64,000 nucleotides of DNA, from assembly GCF_002979975.1 (NCBI RefSeq), contig NZ_PCQD01000005.1:192071-256070 (forward strand). The letters are read 5' to 3'. Both the position numbers and the translations under genes were made by a program. The notes under the pieces are model-generated. The model was given only the letters and a program-made list of their open reading frames with translations, had not been told where the DNA came from and did not search any database. This DNA is from Pseudomonas sp. MYb185. Its GTDB lineage: Bacteria > Pseudomonadota > Gammaproteobacteria > Pseudomonadales > Pseudomonadaceae. This document shows, in pieces, positions 24,779 through 35,808 of this stretch (the first letter of the stretch is position 1; every line of letters begins with the position of its first letter).

Positions 24779-26062
24779 ATGACAGATATGACTGGGAAGG
24801 GTGACGACAACGGCAAACTGCTGTATTGCTCCTTCTGCGGCAAGAGCCAGCATGAAGTGCGCAAGCTGATTGCCGGCCCCTCCGTATTTATTTGTGACGA
24901 ATGTGTCGACCTGTGTAACGACATCATTCGGGAAGAGGTGCAGGAAAGCCAGAGCGACAGCGGCGAACAGAAGTTGCCGTCGCCCATGGAGATCTGCGGC
25001 ATCCTCGACCAGTACGTGATTGGCCAGCAACAGGCCAAGAAAGTGCTGTCCGTGGCTGTGTACAACCACTACAAGCGGCTCAACCAGCGCGAAGGCAAGG
25101 ATGAGGTCGAGCTGGGCAAGAGCAACATCCTGGTCATCGGTCCGACCGGTTCGGGCAAGACCCTGCTGGCTGAAACCCTGGCGCGCTTGCTGAACGTACC
25201 GTTCACCATCGCTGATGCGACCACCCTGACCGAAGCCGGGTATGTCGGTGAGGATGTCGAGAACATCATCCAGAAGCTGCTGCAGAAGTGCGACTACGAT
25301 GTGGAAAAGGCCCAGATGGGTATCGTCTACATCGACGAGATCGACAAGATCTCGCGCAAATCCGACAACCCGTCGATCACCCGCGATGTATCGGGTGAGG
25401 GTGTGCAGCAAGCACTGCTGAAGCTGATCGAGGGCACCGTAGCCTCGGTTCCGCCGCAGGGTGGGCGCAAGCATCCGCAGCAGGAGTTCCTGCAGGTCGA
25501 TACGCGCAATATCCTGTTCATCTGTGGTGGCGCCTTCGCCGGGCTGGAGAAGGTCATCCGCGATCGGTCGGAGAAGAGCGGCATCGGCTTCAATGCCAGC
25601 GTGCGCAGCAAGGACGGCGGCAAGAAGGTCGGTGAGACGCTGATGGAGGTCGAGCCGGAAGATCTGGTGCGCTTTGGCCTGATCCCCGAGTTTGTCGGCC
25701 GCCTGCCGGTGATCGCAACTCTCGCCGAGCTGGATGAGGATGCGCTGATCCAGATCCTCACCGAGCCGAAGAACTCGCTGACCAAGCAGTATGGGCGTCT
25801 GTTCGAGATGGAAGGCGTGGAGCTGGAGTTCCGCACCGATGCGCTGAAGGCGATCGCCCAGCGGGCGCTCAAGCGCAAGACCGGTGCCCGTGGTCTGCGC
25901 TCCATCCTCGAGAACGTACTGCTGGACACCATGTACGAAATCCCCTCGGCCGAGCATGTCAGCAAGGTCGTGATCGACGAGAACGTCATCAGTGGCAGTG
26001 CCAAGCCGCTGTTGATGTACGAGTCCGCCGAGCAGCCGCCCAAGGCGATGCCCGAAGAGTAA
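24779..26062 (+). CDS. clpX: ATP-dependent Clp protease ATPase subunit
   Basis: A 427-residue AAA+ unfoldase that recognises tagged substrates and feeds them to ClpP. The N-terminal zinc-binding domain has Cys17, Cys20, Cys39 and Cys42. The Walker A loop is Gly-Pro-Thr-Gly-Ser-Gly-Lys-Thr (about 120-127), with Walker B Val-Tyr-Ile-Asp-Glu-Ile-Asp. The Ile-Gly-Phe loop that contacts ClpP is present near residue 265, where it reads Ser-Gly-Ile-Gly-Phe. A sigma-32-type promoter lies about 35 bases before the ATG, which follows AGGGG. Confidence 0.97.
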   Translation: MTDMTGKGDDNGKLLYCSFCGKSQHEVRKLIAGPSVFICDECVDLCNDIIREEVQESQSDSGEQKLPSPMEICGILDQYVIGQQQAKKVLSVAVYNHYKRLNQREGKDEVELGKSNILVIGPTGSGKTLLAETLARLLNVPFTIADATTLTEAGYVGEDVENIIQKLLQKCDYDVEKAQMGIVYIDEIDKISRKSDNPSITRDVSGEGVQQALLKLIEGTVASVPPQGGRKHPQQEFLQVDTRNILFICGGAFAGLEKVIRDRSEKSGIGFNASVRSKDGGKKVGETLMEVEPEDLVRFGLIPEFVGRLPVIATLAELDEDALIQILTEPKNSLTKQYGRLFEMEGVELEFRTDALKAIAQRALKRKTGARGLRSILENVLLDTMYEIPSAEHVSKVVIDENVISGSAKPLLMYESAEQPPKAMPEE

Positions 26063-26069
26063 GCTGTTC

Positions 26070-26097
26070 CCGCGCCGCCGCTTCTGGTGGCGCGGTT
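26070..26097 (+). terminator. Hairpin after clpX
   Basis: CCGCGCCGCC pairs with GGTGGCGCGG (one G-T pair) around a 6-base loop and is followed by TTCCC. It lies just after the clpX stop. Confidence 0.6.
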
Positions 26098-26149
26098 CCC
26101 TCCGCTAGTTCAAAAATCGGCATACGGCAACATTCGCTGCCACATGCAT

Positions 26150-26178
26150 CTTGTAATTTGCTCCGTGCGCCCTCATCT
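26150..26178 (+). promoter_or_regulatory. Sigma-32-type promoter of lon
   Basis: CTTGTAA (26150-26156), a 14-base spacer and CCTCATCT (26171-26178). The -10 box is identical to that of clpX. It would start transcription about 60 bases before the lon ATG. Confidence 0.7.
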
Positions 26179-26247
26179 TGAACCCATGAATACTTTCAAT
26201 TCCGGGTGCGGCCAGCGGCTGTGCCCCACTGCGAGCGAGCCCAAGCC

Positions 26248-28647
<2,400 letters not shown>

Positions 28648-28723
28648 TGTTAAGCTAGCCGGTATTGGGTCAGGGCGGCCAACCTTGACCCAGCGGCCAT
28701 GCCGCCGTTACCGCAAGCATTCC

Positions 28724-28753
28724 TTGACACGGTTTTTGACCGCTTGATATAAA
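28724..28753 (+). promoter_or_regulatory. Sigma-70 promoter of hupB
   Basis: A perfect TTGACA (28724-28729), an 18-base spacer and TATAAA (28748-28753), the strongest housekeeping promoter match in the window. The leader to the GTG start is about 100 bases. Confidence 0.8.
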
Positions 28754-28858
28754 GCGTGCTTCGACCCAAGCAGGTATGCTGACTGGCTACAGCGTTGCTA
28801 GAACCACAAGCTTACATAACGACTAATCAACTCATTGAAATGTATAAGGGGACTTAGA

Positions 28859-29131
28859 GTGAACAAGTCTGAACTGATCGATGCCATCGCTGCATCTGCC
28901 GATATTCCGAAAGCTGCTGCCGGTCGTGCTCTGGACGCCGTCATCGAGTCCGTCACTGGTGCTCTGAAAGCAGGTGATTCGGTTGTGCTGGTAGGTTTTG
29001 GCACCTTTGCTGTCAAGGAGCGCGCTGCTCGCACTGGTCGCAACCCGCAAACTGGCGAGCCGATTGAAATCAGCGCTGCCAAGATTCCTGGCTTCAAAGC
29101 TGGTAAGGCACTGAAGGACGCCGTCAACTGA
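28859..29131 (+). CDS. hupB: DNA-binding protein HU-beta
   Basis: A 90-residue nucleoid protein that bends and wraps DNA as a dimer. It begins [11 protein letters not shown] and contains Gly-Phe-Gly-Thr-Phe and Arg-Asn-Pro-Gln-Thr-Gly, the family signature. The start is GTG at 28859, after AAGGGG with a 7-base gap. An in-frame ATG at 28835 would add eight residues not found in HU. A strong terminator lies about 100 bases downstream. Confidence 0.97.
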   Translation: MNKSELIDAIAASADIPKAAAGRALDAVIESVTGALKAGDSVVLVGFGTFAVKERAARTGRNPQTGEPIEISAAKIPGFKAGKALKDAVN

Positions 29132-29233
29132 TAGCGTCCCGCAACTGACAGGACATGTCAGCACCGCACCACGTGCGACATGCGTTTGGACTCCTGGTCA
29201 GCAGGAAAGACACAGAGGTTCAGTCAGTTCCCG

Positions 29234-29263
29234 AAAGGCGCATCATTCCGGTGCGCCTTTTTT
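29234..29263 (+). terminator. Rho-independent terminator of hupB
   Basis: AAAGGCGCA pairs with TGCGCCTTT around a 9-base loop and is followed by TTT. This is a classic intrinsic terminator. Confidence 0.88.
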
Positions 29264-29355
29264 GTTTGTACAGGATTAGGATTGGCGGGTAGACCTTTCT
29301 GGTTTGCCAGCCTCGTCGCCTGCACCAAGGGCGACTGACCAGAAGATTTGGGGGC

Positions 29356-31242
29356 ATGATGCTGCAAAATATGAGGGACAAGGCGCAAAGCTGGGTCGCG
29401 AAAGTGATCGTGGGCGTCATTGTGCTGATTTTCGCGTTGACCGGGTGGGAGTCCATCAGTCGTTTCACCAGTAACGATCAGAAAGCGGCGGAGGTTAACG
29501 GAACTGTCATCAGTACGGCTGAACTCGAGCAGGCCGTATCTCAGCAGCGTCGTCAGTTGACGCAGCAGTTGCAGCAGATGGGGGAACAGTTCGACCCGGA
29601 CATGATCGATGACCAACTGCTGCGCGATTCCGTGCTGCAAGGGCTGATCGAGCGTGCGGTTCTGCTGGAAGGCGCCAAGGATGCCAAGCTGCGCATCTCC
29701 GAGCAGATGATCGACCAGATGCTGCTCAACACGCCGGACTTCCAGGTCAATGGCCAGTTCGATGCGAACCGCTTCGATGTGGTGATTCGCAACATGGGCA
29801 TGAGTTCACGCATGGCATTCCGCGAGCTGGTACGCCAGGAGCTCATGCTGGCGCAGCTGCGCAATGCCTATCAGGCCAGCTCGTTCGCCACCCCGGCGGA
29901 GCGCCAGATGCTGGCGCGCCTGGAAAGCCAGAGCCGCGACTTCGCCGTGGTCGAATTCGATCTGGTGACCGATGCCGTCCAGGTGAGCGATGAGCAGGTC
30001 GAACAGTACTACAACGACAACCAGGCCGACTTCCTCAGCCCCGAGCAGGTGGTGTTGGAAACCCTGACGTTGTCGCGCAGTGATTTCTTCGAAGAAGCCA
30101 GCGTCGATGAGACTGCGCTGGCGGCACTCTATCAGCGGGAAGTCGGCAACCTGGCCGAGCAGCGCCGGGCCGCGCATATCCTGTTCGAGGTCGACGGCGA
30201 CAACGAGGCCGCCACTCTCGAGCAGGCTGAAGCGGTCAAGGCGCGTCTCGATGCGGGTGAGGACTTTGCGACGCTGGCCAAGGAGCTGTCCCAGGATACC
30301 GGTACGGTGAACCGTGGTGGCGATCTGGGTTATATCGAACACGACAGTTTCGATCCGGATTTCGAGGCAGCGCTATTCGCCCTGCAGGAGAATGAGGTAT
30401 CGGCACCGGTACGTACCGGCTACGGCTATCACCTGATCAAGCTGACCGATCTGCGGTCGGCGGATGTGCCCAGTCTGGAGTCCATGCGACCGACCCTGGA
30501 GCGCGAGCTGAAGAACGAGCAGGTAGCACGCCGCTTCGTCGAGGTCTCCCAGGAGCTGGCCAACCTGGCCTATGAGGCTGAAGACCTGGCCGAGCCGGCC
30601 CGGGTACTGAATGTCGAGATCGAGACCCATGGCCCGCTGGAGCGCAGCGGTGGGGAAGGCATCACCGCCAATCCGAAGGTGATGGCCGCTGCCTTTGCCG
30701 AGGACGTGCTGCTGGACCGCCGCAACAGCCCGTTGATCGAGCTGGATGCTGACACCGTGGCAGTGGTACGGGTCAAGGAGCATCTGACCCCCGAGCAGCG
30801 TCCGCTGGAGCAGGTGAAGGCGGAAATCGCCGATCTGCTGCAGTTCCGTCAAGCTGCCAGGCAGGCTGACGAGCAGGCGCAGGAGCTGATTACCAAGCTG
30901 CAACAGGGTGAACTCCAGGTCGAGGCTCTGGCTGAGCAGCTGGGACATCAATGGCAGACCTATGAGGCCATCAGCCGCTCCGACCAGGACGTGCCCCAGT
31001 CATTGTTGCGCAACGTGTTTGCCATGCCCAAGCCTGACGATGCACCGGTTTACGGTCACTTCCGCCAGCCCGACGGCAGCCAGTGGATCGTCGAGCTGCG
31101 CGGTGTGTCGACGCCGGACGAGGCGCTGACCGAGGCCGACGCGCCCATGTATGGCAACTACATCGCGGGGCAGACTGGCGAGCAGGACTTCTCAGCGGTA
31201 CGCCAAGCGCTGCAGGAAAGCGCGGATATCGAGCGTTTCTGA
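29356..31242 (+). CDS. ppiD: Periplasmic folding chaperone PpiD
   Basis: This 628-residue membrane-anchored chaperone sits at the SecYEG exit and assists secreted and outer-membrane proteins. A short cytoplasmic start is followed by one helix (about residues 14-32: Val-Ile-Val-Gly-Val-Ile-Val-Leu-Ile-Phe-Ala), then a SurA-like N-domain. A parvulin PPIC domain (about 265-360) contains Ala-Ala-His-Ile-Leu-Phe and Gly-Gly-Asp-Leu-Gly-Tyr. Two adjacent ATGs (29356 and 29359) are equivalent choices. It follows hupB as in other Pseudomonas. Its usual neighbour fabI is displaced here by an RND efflux operon. Confidence 0.94.
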   Translation: MMLQNMRDKAQSWVAKVIVGVIVLIFALTGWESISRFTSNDQKAAEVNGTVISTAELEQAVSQQRRQLTQQLQQMGEQFDPDMIDDQLLRDSVLQGLIERAVLLEGAKDAKLRISEQMIDQMLLNTPDFQVNGQFDANRFDVVIRNMGMSSRMAFRELVRQELMLAQLRNAYQASSFATPAERQMLARLESQSRDFAVVEFDLVTDAVQVSDEQVEQYYNDNQADFLSPEQVVLETLTLSRSDFFEEASVDETALAALYQREVGNLAEQRRAAHILFEVDGDNEAATLEQAEAVKARLDAGEDFATLAKELSQDTGTVNRGGDLGYIEHDSFDPDFEAALFALQENEVSAPVRTGYGYHLIKLTDLRSADVPSLESMRPTLERELKNEQVARRFVEVSQELANLAYEAEDLAEPARVLNVEIETHGPLERSGGEGITANPKVMAAAFAEDVLLDRRNSPLIELDADTVAVVRVKEHLTPEQRPLEQVKAEIADLLQFRQAARQADEQAQELITKLQQGELQVEALAEQLGHQWQTYEAISRSDQDVPQSLLRNVFAMPKPDDAPVYGHFRQPDGSQWIVELRGVSTPDEALTEADAPMYGNYIAGQTGEQDFSAVRQALQESADIERF

Positions 31243-31290
31243 TCGACTGAATCAAGCACGTACGCCAGGCCATGGATGGCCGGTCAGAAG

Positions 31291-31324
31291 AAACCGCGTG
31301 TTCCTCAGGACATGCGGTTTTTTT
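31291..31324 (+). terminator. Rho-independent terminator of ppiD
   Basis: AAACCGC pairs with GCGGTTT around a 16-base loop region and is followed by TTTT. It separates ppiD from the efflux operon. Confidence 0.85.
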
Positions 31325-31484
31325 GTGGCTTGCCATCCGTGGCGGCCATCCTTACCGGTTTCTTTATGTTAAGAATAATCGTTTGCAAGTGGCACTTTGA
31401 TCCTTTACTGTTGCCGCTGCTCCGATCGGGCCGCCATGGCGGTGCCCTGTCACCCTGTCCGTTACTTATGGGTTTGTGCTTTTC

Positions 31485-32648
31485 ATGACCGACTCCTCGC
31501 CGTTGTCCGCCCGCCACAAACGTCTGATCGGTATCCTGGCATTATTGCTGGTGCTGGTCGGGATCTGGTACCTGCTCGGAAGAACACCACCGTCGGCCCA
31601 GCCGCCGCAGCGTAGCCCCTGGAACCAACCAACACCGGTGCGCGTCGTTCCGGTCGAGCGGGGCAGCCTGGATGTGCAGATCAGGTCCATCGGTACCGTC
31701 ACTCCGCTCAACACCGTAACGGTACGCAGCCGGGTCGACGGCGAGCTGACCCGGGTGCTGTTCAGCGAAGGCACCGAGGTGGAGCAGGGCGCCTTGCTTG
31801 CCGAGATCGATCCGCAGCCCTACCGGGCCCAACTGGCTCAGGCCGAAGGGCTGGCCCAGCAGAACCAGGCCCAGTTGGCCAACGCCCAGGCGGATCTGGA
31901 GCTGTATGAAGGTTTGTACGAGCAGGATTCCATCGCCCGCCAGCAACTGACCAGTCAGCGCGCCCTGGTAGAAGAGCTGCGTGGCACGCTCAAGACCAAT
32001 GCGGCCCAGGTCGAGGATGCCCGGCTGCAGTTGTCCTGGACGCGCATCGAGGCGCCGATTGCCGGCAAGCTGGGCCTGCGCCGGGTGGATGCCGGCAACC
32101 TGGTAAGCAGCGGCGATACCGAGGGGCTGGTGAGCATTACCCAGATGCGTCCGATCGCGGTGGAGTTCACTGTACCGGAACCGGATGTGCCTGCCCTGCG
32201 CCGGGCCGCGGCCAGCGGCGAGGAGCTGGCGGTGCAGGCGCTGGACCGCAGCGAGCAACTGGTGCTGGGCAGTGGCCGGCTGTACACCCTGGATAACCAG
32301 ATCGATATCGCCACCGGTACGCTGCGGGCCAAGGCGCTGTTCGAGAACGAGGATGACGAGCTGTTTCCCAACCAGTTCGTCAATGTCCGCCTGCGCCTGC
32401 ACACCCTGCCGTCGGTGATCACCATTCCCTCGGATGCAGTGCAGTTCGGTTCCCGAGGCACTTATGTCTACGTGGTGAACCCGGATGAAAACAAGGCCTA
32501 CACCCGGCTTGTCAAACTGGGTGCTACTGCTGATGGGCGGGTGGCGGTGACCGAAGGGCTGGAGGAGCAGGAATTGGTGGTGCTGGAAGGCCTCGATCGG
32601 CTGCGCGAGGGTCGCGAGGTGCTGGTCAGCGACGAGGATGCTGGCTGA
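31485..32648 (+). CDS. muxA: RND efflux periplasmic adaptor (MuxA/MdtA type)
   Basis: A 387-residue membrane-fusion protein. A signal anchor at about residues 12-32 (Leu-Ile-Gly-Ile-Leu-Ala-Leu-Leu-Leu) leads to a barrel-sandwich domain with Gly-Thr-Val-Thr-Pro-Leu-Asn-Thr-Val-Thr-Val-Arg-Ser. A coiled-coil hairpin rich in Gln and Ala and the beta-barrel with Ala-Pro-Ile-Ala-Gly-Lys-Leu-Gly-Leu-Arg follow. It would join the two inner-membrane pumps to the outer-membrane channel. The frame begins with GTG at 31476, and I prefer the ATG at 31485; neither has a good ribosome site. The mux name rests on the A-B-C-channel order with two RND pumps. Confidence 0.9.
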   Translation: MTDSSPLSARHKRLIGILALLLVLVGIWYLLGRTPPSAQPPQRSPWNQPTPVRVVPVERGSLDVQIRSIGTVTPLNTVTVRSRVDGELTRVLFSEGTEVEQGALLAEIDPQPYRAQLAQAEGLAQQNQAQLANAQADLELYEGLYEQDSIARQQLTSQRALVEELRGTLKTNAAQVEDARLQLSWTRIEAPIAGKLGLRRVDAGNLVSSGDTEGLVSITQMRPIAVEFTVPEPDVPALRRAAASGEELAVQALDRSEQLVLGSGRLYTLDNQIDIATGTLRAKALFENEDDELFPNQFVNVRLRLHTLPSVITIPSDAVQFGSRGTYVYVVNPDENKAYTRLVKLGATADGRVAVTEGLEEQELVVLEGLDRLREGREVLVSDEDAG

Positions 32649-32719
32649 TGAGGTGTCTGGCCGTGATTGCAGCGGCGCTACCGGGAGCGGTGCAGCCAAC
32701 TGAGGCCAGCGGCGAATGA
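32648..32719 (+). CDS. Possible 23-codon coupling ORF between muxA and muxB
   Basis: ATG at 32648 overlaps the muxA stop (TGATG), and its own TGA at 32717 overlaps the muxB ATG (ATGA). The frame between is open and encodes a short hydrophobic then polar peptide ([10 protein letters not shown], then Glu-Ala-Ser-Gly-Glu). GAGGA at 32634-32638 lies 9 bases before it. It would let ribosomes pass from muxA to muxB without a long free gap. It could be chance in 67 bases of GC-rich DNA. No homologue is known to me. Confidence 0.35.
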   Translation: MRCLAVIAAALPGAVQPTEASGE

Positions 32720-35700
32720 GCAACTTGTCGCGCCCCTTCATCCTGCGCCCGGTTGCCACCTCGCTGCTGATGCTGGCATTTCTGATCACCGGCATCATCG
32801 CCTGGCGGATGCTGCCAGTGGCGGCGTTGCCGCAGGTGGACTATCCGATCATCCAGGTCTTCACCTTCCAGCCCGGTGCGGGGCCGAACGTCACTGCCCG
32901 CACCATCACCGCACCGCTGGAGCGGCACCTGGGGCAGATCCCCGGCCTCAAGCAGATGTCCTCCACCAGCTCTGCCGGTGCCTCGGTCATCACCCTGCAG
33001 TTCGGTCTGGAGGTGGATCTCGGCGTGGCGGAGCAGGAAGTGCAGGCGGCAATCAATACTGCCGACAGTCTGTTGCCCAATGACCTGCCCGCACCACCCA
33101 TCTACCGCAAGGTCAACCCGGCTGACGCGCCAATTCTCACCCTGGCCATCACCTCCGATGCCATGCCGCTGCCACAGATCCACGACCTGGTGGACACCCG
33201 CATGGCACAGAAGCTCGCCCAGTTGTCCGGGGTGGGGATGGTCAGCCTCGCCGGCGGCCAGCGCCCGGCGCTGCGGGTGCAGGCCAATCCGGCGATGTTG
33301 GCGGCCCGTGGCCTGAGCCTTGATGATGTGCGTGCGGCCATCGCCGCCACTAACGTCAACCAGCCCAAGGGCAGCTTTGACGGCCCGCACCGCACCACCA
33401 TGCTGGATGCCAACGACCAGATCCGTTCAGTGGAGGATTATCGCGATCTTATCCTCGCCTGGGAGGAGGGTGCCGCACTGCGCCTGGGAGATGTGGCGAC
33501 CATCGTTGATGGGGCCGAAGACCGCTTTCTGGCGGCCTGGGCAGACACCCAGCCGGCCGTACTACTCAACGTGCAGCGCCAGCCTGGTGCCAACGTCATC
33601 GAGGTGGCGGATCGGGTACAGGCGCTGCTGCCACAGTTGACCGCGACCCTGCCGGCGGCAGTGGACGTGATGGTGCTCACCGACCGTACCCAGAGCATCC
33701 GCGCCTCGGTACGTGATGTGCAGCATGAGTTGCTGTTCGCGATTTTTCTGGTGGTGCTGGTGACCTTTGCCTTTCTGCGCAGCATTCCCGCCACCATCAT
33801 CCCCAGCGTTGCGGTGCCGCTGTCACTGGTTGGCACCTTCGGCTTCATGTACCTGATGGGCTTTTCCATCAACAACCTGACGCTGATGGCCCTGACCATC
33901 GCCACCGGCTTCGTGGTGGACGATGCCATCGTCATGCTGGAGAACATCGCCAGGCATCGAGAGCAGGGCGCCTCGCCGATGGAGGCTGCACTCAAGGGAG
34001 CGGCGCAGATCGGCTTCACCTTGATCTCGCTGACCCTGTCGTTGATCGCGGTACTGATTCCGCTGTTGTTCATGGGCGACCTGGTCGGCCGGTTGTTCCA
34101 CGAGTTCGCTGTGACGCTGGCCGTGGCCATTGCCATTTCCCTGGTGGTGTCCCTGACGCTGACGCCGATGATGTGTGCACGCATGCTGCGCGAGCCGCTG
34201 GTCCATGATGAGCAGGCAGAGGGCCGCAGCCTGATGAGCAGGACCATTCGTCGCTACGGTGAGCTGCTCGACTGGGTGCTGGATCGCCAGCCGCTGATGC
34301 TGTTGGTGATGCTGGCGACCATTGCCCTGACCGCGCTGCTGTATCTGGCCGTGCCCAAGGATTTCTTTCCGGTGCAGGACAGCGGCGTGATCCAGGTGGT
34401 GACCGAAGCTCCCCAGGATATCTCCTTCGGCGCCATGGGCGAGCGGCAGCAGACGCTGGCCGCGGCGTTGCTCGAGGATACCGGGGTGGTCAGCCTGTCG
34501 TCCTTCATCGGCGTGGATGGCACCAACACCAGTCTCAACAGTGGGCGCATGTTCATCAATCTGCCACCGCACGCTGAGCGTAGCGAAACGGTGTTCACCG
34601 TCATCGAGCGATTGCGTCAGCGCGCCGCCGAGGTGGAGGGTATCCAGGCCTGGTTCCAACCGGTGCAGGAGTTGAGCATCGAGGACCGGGTCGCCCGGAC
34701 CCAGTACCAGTTCACCCTTACCAGCCTCGACAGCGAGACCCTGGGTGAGTGGACGCCGCGCCTGGTGGATGCCCTTAGCCTGCGGCCGGAACTGACCGAT
34801 GTGGCGTCCGACTTGCAGCAGCGCGGACAGGAGCTCTACCTGGAAATCGACCGCGACGCCGCAGCGCGTCTCGGCGTCAGCGTCTCGACCATCGCCGAGG
34901 TGCTGCAGAACGCCTTCGGCCAGCGACAGATCTCTACACTGTTCACCCAGGCCAATCAGTACCGGGTGGTGCTGGAGATGGACCCTGCGCTGGCCCGGGG
35001 CCCGGAGGCGCTGAGCAACATTTATGTATCTACCGCCTCCGGTGGCCAGGCGCCACTGGCCACGTTGACGCGGCTGCACCAGCGCGCGACCTCGCTGATG
35101 GTCAACCATCAGGGCCAGTTCCCGGTGGCTACGGTGTCCTTCAATCTGGGGGCCAAGGCCTCGCTTGGCCAAGCAATAACCGCGATCGAGCAGGTCAAGC
35201 AGGAGTTGGCCATGCCGGCGGAGATCGAGACCCGTTTCCAGGGCGCAGCCGAAGCCTTCCAGGCTTCGCTGTCCAATACCCTGTGGCTGATTCTTGCTGC
35301 GATCCTGACCATGTACATCGTGTTGGGTGTGCTCTATGAGAGCACCATCCATCCGATTACCATTCTTTCCACCTTGCCGTCGGCAACGGTCGGTGCGCTA
35401 TTGGCGCTGCTGATCAGTGGCCGGGCACTGGACATGATTGCGGTGGTCGGGGTGGTCCTGCTGATCGGCCTGGTGAAGAAGAACGGCATCATGATGGTGG
35501 ACTTCGCCCTCGAGGCCCAGCGCAACCAGGGCATGGCGCCACGCCAGGCGATTCACCGGGCGGCGATGCTGCGTTTCCGACCGATTCTGATGACCACGCT
35601 GGCGGCACTGTTTGGCGCGGTTCCGCTGATGCTGGCCAGTGGTTCGGGGGCCGAGCTGCGCCAGCCGCTGGGGCTGGTGATGGTCGGCGGCCTGCTGGTC

Positions 35701-35808
35701 AGCCAGGTGCTGACGCTGTTCACCACGCCGGTGGTGTACCTGTTCTTTGACCGGTTGAGCCGGCGCCGCCACAACCCGGCCGGTGCGGACGTGGCGAGTC
35801 AGGGTTGA
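32716..35808 (+). CDS. muxB: RND efflux pump inner-membrane subunit (MuxB/MdtB type)
   Basis: This 1030-residue proton-driven transporter has twelve helices and two large periplasmic loops. It starts with [13 protein letters not shown]. The proton-relay aspartates are in Gly-Phe-Val-Val-Asp-Asp-Ala-Ile-Val helix 4. The MdtB-type HAE1 motif [13 protein letters not shown] is near residue 918. Together with the next gene it forms a heteromeric pump, as in MdtBC and MuxBC. The muxC ATG overlaps its TGA (TGATG). Confidence 0.94.
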   Translation: MSNLSRPFILRPVATSLLMLAFLITGIIAWRMLPVAALPQVDYPIIQVFTFQPGAGPNVTARTITAPLERHLGQIPGLKQMSSTSSAGASVITLQFGLEVDLGVAEQEVQAAINTADSLLPNDLPAPPIYRKVNPADAPILTLAITSDAMPLPQIHDLVDTRMAQKLAQLSGVGMVSLAGGQRPALRVQANPAMLAARGLSLDDVRAAIAATNVNQPKGSFDGPHRTTMLDANDQIRSVEDYRDLILAWEEGAALRLGDVATIVDGAEDRFLAAWADTQPAVLLNVQRQPGANVIEVADRVQALLPQLTATLPAAVDVMVLTDRTQSIRASVRDVQHELLFAIFLVVLVTFAFLRSIPATIIPSVAVPLSLVGTFGFMYLMGFSINNLTLMALTIATGFVVDDAIVMLENIARHREQGASPMEAALKGAAQIGFTLISLTLSLIAVLIPLLFMGDLVGRLFHEFAVTLAVAIAISLVVSLTLTPMMCARMLREPLVHDEQAEGRSLMSRTIRRYGELLDWVLDRQPLMLLVMLATIALTALLYLAVPKDFFPVQDSGVIQVVTEAPQDISFGAMGERQQTLAAALLEDTGVVSLSSFIGVDGTNTSLNSGRMFINLPPHAERSETVFTVIERLRQRAAEVEGIQAWFQPVQELSIEDRVARTQYQFTLTSLDSETLGEWTPRLVDALSLRPELTDVASDLQQRGQELYLEIDRDAAARLGVSVSTIAEVLQNAFGQRQISTLFTQANQYRVVLEMDPALARGPEALSNIYVSTASGGQAPLATLTRLHQRATSLMVNHQGQFPVATVSFNLGAKASLGQAITAIEQVKQELAMPAEIETRFQGAAEAFQASLSNTLWLILAAILTMYIVLGVLYESTIHPITILSTLPSATVGALLALLISGRALDMIAVVGVVLLIGLVKKNGIMMVDFALEAQRNQGMAPRQAIHRAAMLRFRPILMTTLAALFGAVPLMLASGSGAELRQPLGLVMVGGLLVSQVLTLFTTPVVYLFFDRLSRRRHNPAGADVASQG

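Noticed and set aside
26179-26206. Second heat-shock promoter at CTTGAA near 26178
   Set aside because: The following CCCAT is adjacent, not 13-17 bases away, so the spacing cannot work.
31382-31411. TTGCAA-N17-TACTGT as the mux promoter
   Set aside because: Both boxes match the consensus poorly, and I see no support from a leader or ribosome site.
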